DNA of 32,345 bases from an uncultured Clostridia bacterium (GTDB lineage Bacteria; Bacillota; Clostridia; Lachnospirales; Lachnospiraceae), in NCBI GenBank assembly GCA_946624325.1, contig CAMOSC010000009.1, forward strand, positions 1 to 32,345, in the 5' to 3' direction. Positions within the stretch are counted from its first letter, which is position 1. Each line of letters opens with the position of its first letter. Shown here piece after piece: positions 1 through 6,812 of the stretch. The notes below the pieces were generated by a model, which had not been told where the DNA came from, ran no database searches, and was given only the letters and a program-made list of their open reading frames with translations. Both the position numbers and the translations under genes were made by a program.

Positions 1-2
1 CG

Positions 3-632
3 GACGACATCGTCAACGAGTTCGGCGCGGACACGCTGCGCACCTACGAGATGTTTATCGGCGCGTTTGACCTTGCCGCCGCCTGGAGCCAGGAAGGCGT
101 GCGCGGATGCCGCCGGTTCCTGGACCGCGTGTGGAAGCTTCAGGAGATGGTCAGCGAAGAGGAAGGCTATTCGGCCGCGCTTGACGCCAAAATGCATCAG
201 ACCATTAAAAAGGTCTCTTCCGATTTTGAAAGCCTGAAATTCAATACCGGTATCGCGGCCATGATGTCCCTGGTGAATGACTTCTACAAGGCCGGCAGTG
301 TGACAAAGGGTGAATACAGAACCCTGCTGCTGCTGCTCAATCCCGTTGCCCCGCATATCACGGAGGAGCTTTGGGAGCGGGCCGGTTTTGAAGGAAGACT
401 TTATGTCGCGGCCTGGCCGCAGTATGATGAAGCCAGAACCGTTGAGGCTTCTATTGAAATTGCCGTACAGATCAACGGAAAGACGAAAACCGTTGTCAAG
501 CTTCCGAAGGATGTATCGAAGGAAGATGCCATCGCCGCCGGCAAAGAAGCTCTCGGCAGCCGTCTGAGCGGAACCATCGTAAAAGAAATCTATGTGCCGG
601 GAAGGATTGTCAATATCGTACAGAAGCCGTAA
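3..632 (+). CDS. leuS: Leucine--tRNA ligase, C-terminal part (5' truncated by window edge)
   Basis: Open frame runs in from the window start (DDIVNEFGADTLRTYEMFIGAFD...), anticodon-binding domain with LLLLLNPVAPHITEELWE and C-terminal IAVQINGKTKTVVKLP, typical of LeuRS. Confidence 0.93.
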   Translation, partial: DDIVNEFGADTLRTYEMFIGAFDLAAAWSQEGVRGCRRFLDRVWKLQEMVSEEEGYSAALDAKMHQTIKKVSSDFESLKFNTGIAAMMSLVNDFYKAGSVTKGEYRTLLLLLNPVAPHITEELWERAGFEGRLYVAAWPQYDEARTVEASIEIAVQINGKTKTVVKLPKDVSKEDAIAAGKEALGSRLSGTIVKEIYVPGRIVNIVQKP

Positions 633-718
633 AACAGCAGGAAAAATATTCCCGCTGTGATCGGAAGGCCAAAGCAGGAGCTGCCTGCCGCCTTCAAAAG
701 TACGGCAAAGCTGCCTTA

Positions 719-759
719 TACAGCCGGAACACCGTGTTATCCTGCGGTTTCCGGCTGTA
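719..759. terminator. Inverted repeat downstream of leuS
   Basis: tacagccggaa (719-729) / ttccggctgta (749-759), perfect 11-bp arms; no clear U tract, so termination is uncertain. Confidence 0.4.
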
Positions 760-790
760 CTGCAAAGACGGAGAAATCGGAGGAAGCGGA

Positions 791-2524
791 ATGAAACTCA
801 GAAGGAAACGGAAAGGATTTTCGTCCGGCTGCCTGATACTGACGGCCATCCTTGTTCTCTGCATATTCGGACGGGCACCCTTTGCCCGGGCGGACGAAAA
901 CTACGGGGCGGACGCCTATTATTATGTCAGCTACCTGGAGACGAATTACCCGGAGCGTGCCGTGGCGAATCCGAATCTGGATGCGGCTTCCGCCTGGCTG
1001 AAAAGCCAGATCACCAATATGGGCTACGAATACGGGAGCCAGCCGTTCTCGGTCCCGCTCGGGGAATACGTGATTAATGGGGAGAATATTTATTTTTCCA
1101 AACGGGGTGAGAGCGACCGCGTGATCGTGGTGGGAGCGCACTATGATTCGGTTCTGACCCGGGGAACGGATGACAATGCCAGCGGTGTGGGAGTCCTCCT
1201 TGAGACTGCTGCGAGGGTCTCCGCGGGAGGCATGTATCCCTTTACCATCCGCTTTGTGCTGTTTTCCGCCGAGGAGCCTGGATGCGTCGGGAGCAAATAT
1301 TACGTGGAACAGCTGAGCGCCGAGGAGCGTGCTAGGATTCTCTGCATGATCAATCTGGACACGATCGGCGCCGGCGATTATATGTATCTGTACGGAGGAA
1401 GCGCGGAAAACGGAACGATTGTCCGCACCTGGGTTGTGGAGCAGGCCCTTGAAGCAGCCGAAAGCCTGGGGCTTGCCATGTCCACCCATCCGGATGTGAA
1501 TCCGGAATTCCCTGCGCCGAGCAAGCAGACCGCCAGCGACCAGGAAGCCTTTAATGCGGCGGGAATCCCGTATCTGTACTGCGAGGCGTCCAACTGGAAC
1601 GGCGGTCCGATGACGAATTTCTATCAGACGGACAATCCGGCGGTGGCCGACGGCAAAATGATGCACGTGGCTGCTTATGAAAGTCTGGCATTTTACAATC
1701 AGACCTTCGGAAACCGCTTCCGGGAACACCTTGCGGCTTATGCGGAGCTTCTGGACTGGCTGCTGAATAACCTTGTGCCCGATTCCGGCACAGCGGGGCT
1801 GTCTTTTGAAGAACGCAGCGAGACGGTCAGGGCTGTCTCCGACGTGAGGATCCGCAGATCGCCCTCCACGGGGGCGGAGGTCCTGGATGTCCTGAAGTCG
1901 GGAGAGGAGATTCTGCGCGTCGGCTACAGTGAAAGCTGGAGCCGTGTATCACGGGGGGACCAGACCGGCTATATCAAGACGGAGTTTCTGGAACCGCAGG
2001 AACCCACGAGCGAAGCTTTGGAGACAGAGCCTGCCGAAACGGATTCTGCCGCAGAAGAACCGGAAGACCTGACAGATGAGGACGAAAGCGCGTTGACGGA
2101 ACCGGAATCCGGGGATCTTTCCGAAACAGGGCTGTCCGGGACGGATCCGGAAAAGGAGCAGTCTTCCGCGGCGGATACTGCTGAGGAGGAGACGGCTGAA
2201 GAAAAAAGCAAATCAGTCCCGGAGACGACCTATCCCGGAGAACCCGAAACCGTGGTTCTGACTGCCGCGCCATCTGCACCGGATCGCTCCGGGCCTTCCG
2301 GAAATGCACTGGTGGATCACGCGGTTTCCGAGGTGAAGGATACGGCGGATACGCTGACAAATTCCGTTCGAAAGGTGTTTTCCGGTTTTTCTCCGGAAAG
2401 TTTTTCGGAGACCATTCGCCGTGAACCGGCGCTTGCGGCGGCACTGATTGTCGGAATCATTCTGCTTGCGGTTATACTCTGCCTGGTGGTTTACCTGATC
2501 AGACTCCGAAGCGGAAAGAAATAA
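791..2524 (+). CDS. Secreted/membrane-anchored M28-family metallopeptidase with SH3-like domain, acidic linker and C-terminal TM helix
   Basis: ATG with upstream ggaggaagcgga; N-terminal signal-like MKLRRKRKGFSSGCLILTAILVLCIFG; M28 motifs GAHYDSV, TDDNASGVG, FSAEEPGCVGS; SH3-like VRAVSDVRIRRSPSTGAEVLDVLKSGEEILRVG; Glu-rich linker; C-terminal hydrophobic segment followed by RLRSGKK. Confidence 0.85.
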   Translation: MKLRRKRKGFSSGCLILTAILVLCIFGRAPFARADENYGADAYYYVSYLETNYPERAVANPNLDAASAWLKSQITNMGYEYGSQPFSVPLGEYVINGENIYFSKRGESDRVIVVGAHYDSVLTRGTDDNASGVGVLLETAARVSAGGMYPFTIRFVLFSAEEPGCVGSKYYVEQLSAEERARILCMINLDTIGAGDYMYLYGGSAENGTIVRTWVVEQALEAAESLGLAMSTHPDVNPEFPAPSKQTASDQEAFNAAGIPYLYCEASNWNGGPMTNFYQTDNPAVADGKMMHVAAYESLAFYNQTFGNRFREHLAAYAELLDWLLNNLVPDSGTAGLSFEERSETVRAVSDVRIRRSPSTGAEVLDVLKSGEEILRVGYSESWSRVSRGDQTGYIKTEFLEPQEPTSEALETEPAETDSAAEEPEDLTDEDESALTEPESGDLSETGLSGTDPEKEQSSAADTAEEETAEEKSKSVPETTYPGEPETVVLTAAPSAPDRSGPSGNALVDHAVSEVKDTADTLTNSVRKVFSGFSPESFSETIRREPALAAALIVGIILLAVILCLVVYLIRLRSGKK

Positions 2525-2537
2525 GAAGAGGATATTT

Positions 2538-3173
2538 ATGACGGAACTCTCTATCAATGATTTTCTGTCCCGGCTTTCTTCCGGAGCACCCGTTCCCGGA
2601 GGAGGAGCGGCCGCTGCCCTGGCGGGAGCAATCGGGGCGGGTCTGGGCGGCATGGTGTGCAGCCTGACCGCGGGAAAGAAAAAGTACGCCGCCTATGAGA
2701 CGGATATCAAGAGGCTGGCGGCCTCCATGGAAGAACTGCGGTCGGGTCTTGCCGGGCTGATGCGGAAGGATGCCGAGGCCTTTGAACCCCTTGCCGGTCT
2801 GTACAAGGTGAAGAGCTGCTCTTCGCCGGAGGAGGAACGGGCGCTTGAAATCCGGAAGGAGCAGGCGCTGGCCGGGGCCTGTGCGGTGCCCCTGGAGGTG
2901 CTTCGTCTCTCATGCCGCTGTCTGGAAGGCCTGGAAGAACTTGAACGGAAGGGCTCGGTACTTGCCTGCAGCGATGTGGGCGCCGGGGCTTCCCTGGCAG
3001 CGGCAGCGGCTCAGGCAAGCTTCCTGAATGTCCTCATCAACACGAAAGCCATGAAGGACCGGGAGACGGCATCACGCATGCAGGGGGAAGGAGAAGCACT
3101 TCTGAAATCTGCGAATGATACTGCCGGGCGGATTTACGCAAGGGTAACGGACCGGCTTGCTCCGGGAAACTAA
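2538..3173 (+). CDS. Cyclodeaminase/cyclohydrolase family protein (formimino-THF cyclodeaminase / methenyl-THF cyclohydrolase FchA-like)
   Basis: N-terminus MTELSINDFLSRLSSGAPVPGGGAAAALAGAIGAGLGGMVCSLT is characteristic of the family; adjacent to folD. Confidence 0.88.
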   Translation: MTELSINDFLSRLSSGAPVPGGGAAAALAGAIGAGLGGMVCSLTAGKKKYAAYETDIKRLAASMEELRSGLAGLMRKDAEAFEPLAGLYKVKSCSSPEEERALEIRKEQALAGACAVPLEVLRLSCRCLEGLEELERKGSVLACSDVGAGASLAAAAAQASFLNVLINTKAMKDRETASRMQGEGEALLKSANDTAGRIYARVTDRLAPGN

Positions 3174-3178
3174 CCTGC

Positions 3179-3350
3179 ATGCTGCGCGGTACAGGATACA
3201 CAGGCCTCAGCGGGGGTAGTTTCGGGAGTAATTCGCATGCCTCGCGGCGCAGGATACACAGGCTCCACGCGGGGCTGTTTCGGAATAACCTGTATGCCCG
3301 GCGGCGCAGGTTACACACAGGCCTCCTGGGGAGGCCTTTTCAGAGTAAAG
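3179..3350 (+). repeat. Three imperfect tandem copies of a ~57-58 bp unit upstream of folD
   Basis: Units begin at 3179, 3237 and 3294: atgctgcgcggtacaggatacacaggc / atgcctcgcggcgcaggatacacaggc / atgcccggcggcgcaggttacacacagg. Confidence 0.8.
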
Positions 3351-3365
3351 GGCGGAGGGCTGGCC

Positions 3366-4220
3366 ATGAAATTGCTGAAGGGAACGGATTATATCCGCGC
3401 GAACAGAGAAATGCTTCTGAAGCGTGCACAGGCGCTGCCGCGGGCTCCCAGACTGGCAGTGGTGCGGGTAGGGGAAAGGCCGGATGACCTGTCTTATGAG
3501 CGGGGAGCCGCGAAACGGCTTTCCGGATTTGGGGCGGAGCTGGTTTCGGTATCCTTCCCGGAGGATGTGCAGCTGGAGACGTTTCTGGACGCCTTCGGGA
3601 AGCTCAATGCCGATCCGCTTGTTGATGGAATCCTTCTGCTGCGTCCGCTGCCGCGTCATCTGGATGAAAGCGCTGTCATTGCCCTGCTGGATCCGGATAA
3701 GGATGTGGACGGGATTACCCCGCAGAATATGGCGAAGCTGTTCATGGGGGCTTCGGAAGGCTTTGCCCCCTGTACTGCGGAGGCGGCTCTCCGGCTGTTA
3801 AAGACAGCCATTCCGGATCTGACGGGAAAGCGCGCGGTGGTGATCGGGCGAAGCCTGGTTGTCGGGAAACCGCTTGCAATGCTGTTACTGGCGGAACACT
3901 GTACGGTAACCATATGCCATTCCCGTACGGAGAATCTGGCTGCGGTCTGCCGGGATGCGGATATTCTGGCTGCTGCCGCGGGAAAGGCGGGACTCGTAGA
4001 CGGATCCTTCGCATCGGATGAAGCCTGTATCCTGGATATCGGGATTCATGTGCGGGAAGACGGCAGTATGTGCGGTGATGTCGCGGCGGACTCGTTTGCG
4101 GAGAGGGATGTGCTCCTGACACCTGTGCCGGGCGGCGTTGGCAGCGTCACCACCATGATCCTTACGGAGCATCTAATCAGGGCGTGTGAGAGGAAAATGC
4201 TTCAACGCAGTCATGGCTGA
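3366..4220 (+). CDS. folD: Bifunctional methylenetetrahydrofolate dehydrogenase/methenyltetrahydrofolate cyclohydrolase
   Basis: Start chosen at MKLLKGTDYIRANREML; motifs DGILLLRPLPRHLDE, DPDKDVDGITPQNMAKL, AVVIGRSLVVGKPLAMLLL, LTPVPGGVGSVTTMIL. Confidence 0.95.
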   Translation: MKLLKGTDYIRANREMLLKRAQALPRAPRLAVVRVGERPDDLSYERGAAKRLSGFGAELVSVSFPEDVQLETFLDAFGKLNADPLVDGILLLRPLPRHLDESAVIALLDPDKDVDGITPQNMAKLFMGASEGFAPCTAEAALRLLKTAIPDLTGKRAVVIGRSLVVGKPLAMLLLAEHCTVTICHSRTENLAAVCRDADILAAAAGKAGLVDGSFASDEACILDIGIHVREDGSMCGDVAADSFAERDVLLTPVPGGVGSVTTMILTEHLIRACERKMLQRSHG

Positions 4221-4263
4221 ATCAAGTCATCCGCAGCCGGCAGGTCAGGGTACTGCTTCGTAT

Positions 4264-4368
4264 GGGGAGGAGACATATTTTGCCCACGGCTGCGCCTTTT
4301 CAGGCGTGGCTGCAAAATAGTCATCCGTGGACATAAGGTCAAAGTGCGAAACTACGTTTCGGGAGGAG
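4264..4368 (+). repeat. SD-flanked intergenic element, copy A (upstream of dut)
   Basis: ggggaggagacatattttgcccacggctgcgcc...ggcgtggctgcaaaatagtcatccgtggacataaggtcaaagtgcgaaactacgtttcgggaggag; nearly identical to 26339-26442 and partly to 15952-16110. Confidence 0.88.
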
Positions 4369-4375
4369 AAGGAAA

Positions 4376-4816
4376 TTGGAGACAGAACGTATTCAGGTCC
4401 GGTACCTGAGCGACCGGATTGAAAGACTGGCTTATATCGGCGGCAAATCCGACTGGGTGGATCTGCGCGCGGCGGAAGAGGTCCGTATGAAGGCGGGCGA
4501 ATACCGCCTGATTCCGCTGGGCGTTGCCATGAAGCTTCCGGAAGGATATGAGGCGCATATCGTCCCGCGCAGCAGTACCTTTAAAAATTTCGGGCTGATC
4601 CAGACGAATCACATGGGCGTGGTAGATCAGTCCTATTGCGGGGATAACGACCAGTGGTATTTTTCGGCCTACGCGCTTCGCGATACCGAAATCCATGTCA
4701 ATGACCGGATCTGCCAGTTCAGGATCATGAGGAACCAGCCGCAGCTGTGCTTTGAGGAGACGGAGCATCTCTCGGATGTTGACCGGGGCGGTTTCGGGTC
4801 CACCGGGAGAAGCTGA
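4376..4816 (+). CDS. dut: dUTP diphosphatase (dUTPase), TTG start
   Basis: ORF starting TTG after ggaggagaagg; motifs [76 protein letters not shown]. Confidence 0.9.
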   Translation: METERIQVRYLSDRIERLAYIGGKSDWVDLRAAEEVRMKAGEYRLIPLGVAMKLPEGYEAHIVPRSSTFKNFGLIQTNHMGVVDQSYCGDNDQWYFSAYALRDTEIHVNDRICQFRIMRNQPQLCFEETEHLSDVDRGGFGSTGRS

Positions 4817-4878
4817 AGCGCCGGCGCCTGTTCCGGGGTTATACCGGCAATGGCCGGGCCGGATATTGCAGGCGCTTC

Positions 4879-4905
4879 GGCGTGCTCACCGGCTGCAAAT
4901 CCGTG
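4879..4905. repeat. MITE-like element, core fragment
   Basis: cggcgtgctcaccggctgcaaatccg resembles the core ggcgtgctcgccagatgcaaatctg of the full copy at 4954-5105. Confidence 0.55.
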
Positions 4906-4953
4906 GCGAATCATGAATTATTGACAGAGGCATCCATGAACCTGCACAGATTG

Positions 4954-5105
4954 TACCTGTTCAGAGCCAGACTCCAGAAATGGCGAAACGATGCCGTTTC
5001 TGGAGCTGCGGCGTGCTCGCCAGATGCAAATCTGAGCGAAAACATGGATTTCGGCCAGCTGAATCCATGCGTCCGCACAGATCTGCGCCTGGCTCTGAAC
5101 AGGTA
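4954..5105. repeat. MITE-like cruciform element, full copy 1
   Basis: Perfect 17-bp terminal inverted repeats TACCTGTTCAGAGCCAG (4954-4970) / CTGGCTCTGAACAGGTA (5089-5105); internal hairpin ctccagaaatggc/gccgtttctggag and a second arm. Confidence 0.88.
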
Positions 5106-5115
5106 CATGCAAACA

Positions 5116-5164
5116 CGGCTGCGGAAGAATGTCGGTTGACATTTTCCGCAGCCGCGTTTTTATG
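5116..5164. terminator. Strong intrinsic terminator between convergent dut and cystatin-like genes
   Basis: cggctgcggaagaatgtc ggtt gacattttccgcagccg followed by cgttttta; one-nt bulge. Confidence 0.88.
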
Positions 5165-5198
5165 GATATCGGCGGTACAGCAATTCAGAATGTGCGGG

Positions 5199-6401
5199 TT
5201 ACTCCGCCTCGGGCTGGGAATAAGCCGCGATGTCAATATCCGCGATATTGAGAATCTGGACTTCTCCGGAGAGGTTTTCATAGAGGTAAAGGAGCGTATA
5301 GTGCGGAACGGCGTTCGGTACCACGGGGGTTGTGACGCACAGGAAGCAGTGGTTTTTACCGGCAACTATCTGGCTGCCAAGGTATGCGACCGGCTGGTAA
5401 TCGGCTCCCAAGAGGGTGGAGAGGGCGGCATCCAGCAGATGCTGGCGCTCCTCGTCGATCTCAAAACGCTCGGGTATGCTCCATCCGCCGAGGACGCCTC
5501 CGAATCCGGCAGGCGCCGGCTCGACGGCTTCTTCCGTCATCAGCTCCTCTTCCGTGACAGGCTCTTCTTCCGTTATCAGTTCTTTTTCCGTGACCGGTTC
5601 TTCTTCCGTCATCGCTTCCTCTTCCGTGATCGGTTCTTCCTCCGTGGCGAGCTCTGAGAGCGCGGCCGGATCAAAGACCATAGTACCGGTCACCTCCGCC
5701 TCTTTGCCATCGGGACTTTCAAATATATAAACAAGATAATAGGAAGGCTCTGCGCCGGGATAGACCGTACGCGCCTGGGACAGGAAGCAGTGCCTGGTAC
5801 CGGCAACAACCTGGGACGCAAGGTGGGCAACGGGCATGTAATCTACGCCGAGAAGCATTCCGGTGGTGCGCTCAAAAAGGTCCGTGAGTTCTTCGGTCAG
5901 CTCGGCGGAATCATCTGCCTGCCATCCGCCCATGAGGAGCTCGTCAGCGGTTTTCGGAATCTCTTCGGGAATATATTCACCGCCCTCCGCCAGATTCGAC
6001 ATACCGGCGATATCCAGGTCGGTGATGCCCAGAACCGAGGTGTTTCCCTGCAGATCCTCATAGATGGAAACGACTGTATAGTAGGGAATCGAACCGGGAT
6101 AGACCAGGCTGGCACGCGCCAGGAAACAGTAGTTTTTCCCTGCAACCAGCTGACTTCCCAGGAAGGCAACCGGCTCATAGGAGACACCCATCAGCCTTGC
6201 CATGGTATCCTGGAACAGTTCAGATAGTTCTTCGGGTATTTCCGGATTTTCGGAAACCTGCCATCCGCCCGCAAGCTGCGGGGTCTCGGTAAAATCCGCC
6301 GGTTCTGAGGCGGTTTCCCCGGGCTCCTGCGCATAAACTGCGGATATTCCGGACAGCATCAGGACTGTGGAAAGTGCAATCAGTCTTTTCTTCAGCTTCA
6401 T
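5199..6401 (-). CDS. Secreted protein with three cystatin/stefin-like domains
   Basis: Signal peptide MKLKKRLIALSTVLMLSGISAVYA; three ~85-aa repeats GGW..-Y.PVA.L.SQ[LVI]VAG..[YH]CFL...-[YH]Y..[VL].[IL][YF]E; strong SD aaggaggtttgt upstream. Confidence 0.75.
   Translation of the reverse strand: MKLKKRLIALSTVLMLSGISAVYAQEPGETASEPADFTETPQLAGGWQVSENPEIPEELSELFQDTMARLMGVSYEPVAFLGSQLVAGKNYCFLARASLVYPGSIPYYTVVSIYEDLQGNTSVLGITDLDIAGMSNLAEGGEYIPEEIPKTADELLMGGWQADDSAELTEELTDLFERTTGMLLGVDYMPVAHLASQVVAGTRHCFLSQARTVYPGAEPSYYLVYIFESPDGKEAEVTGTMVFDPAALSELATEEEPITEEEAMTEEEPVTEKELITEEEPVTEEELMTEEAVEPAPAGFGGVLGGWSIPERFEIDEERQHLLDAALSTLLGADYQPVAYLGSQIVAGKNHCFLCVTTPVVPNAVPHYTLLYLYENLSGEVQILNIADIDIAAYSQPEAE
5530..5655 (-). 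repeat. 18-bp coding minisatellite, seven degenerate units, encoding a TEEE[PAL]x hexapeptide linker
   Basis: Units tcttccgtcatcagctcc / tcttccgtgacaggctct / tcttccgttatcagttct / ttttccgtgaccggttct / tcttccgtcatcgcttcc / tcttccgtgatcggttct / tcctccgtggcgagctct on + strand. Confidence 0.9.
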
Positions 6402-6447
6402 ACAAACCTCCTTAACGATTCTGAAGGAAACGCAAATGATTTCTTTC

Positions 6448-6476
6448 AGTATACCACATCATATCTGCCGCCACAA
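6448..6476 (-). promoter_or_regulatory. Candidate sigma-A promoter for the cystatin-like gene
   Basis: Reverse strand TTGTGG-17 bp-TATACT, upstream of start at 6401. Confidence 0.5.
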
Positions 6477-6525
6477 TGGAAAAAAGGCGTTACTTTTTTC
6501 GGGGAAGCCGTTTTTGTGCGGGAAG

Positions 6526-6632
6526 CCGGGCAATGCCCCGCATTACCGCAAGAATGAACCTGTTCCTATTCAATGAAGCTGCGGCTGTCCGCAGGCATTG
6601 CAACTGATCCGGGCAATGCTCCGCATCACCGC
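6526..6632. repeat. Pair of 24-bp direct repeats upstream of the iorA promoter
   Basis: ccgggcaatgccccgcattaccgc (6526-6549) and ccgggcaatgctccgcatcaccgc (6609-6632), 2 mismatches. Confidence 0.75.
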
Positions 6633-6655
6633 GCTAAAGAATCAAAGTATTTTAA

Positions 6656-6684
6656 TTGACAAATCCACCGCGATTGATTATACT
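6656..6684 (+). promoter_or_regulatory. Sigma-A promoter upstream of iorAB
   Basis: TTGACA (6656-6661), 17 bp, TATACT (6679-6684). Confidence 0.8.
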
Positions 6685-6812
6685 AATTCGGAAGGCCTTT
6701 TACAGACGGACTGTACGGCCTTCCCGCCGCCGGGGGCGGCCGGAAAACAGGCAGGGGAGCGGCGGTTTGAATGAACGCGGTCTCTGCCGGGACATGAAAG
6801 GACAGCGGAAAC

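Noticed and set aside
3179-3350. THF riboswitch before folD
   Set aside because: The sequence is a three-unit tandem repeat and shows no recognisable match to the THF riboswitch consensus I recall; not callable without a covariance search.
3237-3365. N-terminal extension of FolD including the GAGYT repeats
   Set aside because: FolD homologues start near MKLLKG; ATG at 3366 has its own upstream purine-rich SD, so the repeats are treated as leader DNA.
4980-5657. 225-aa plus-strand ORF through the intergenic repeat and cystatin-like gene
   Set aside because: Runs through a palindromic repeat, a terminator and antisense of the 18-bp coding repeat (FFRDRFFFRHRF... artefact).
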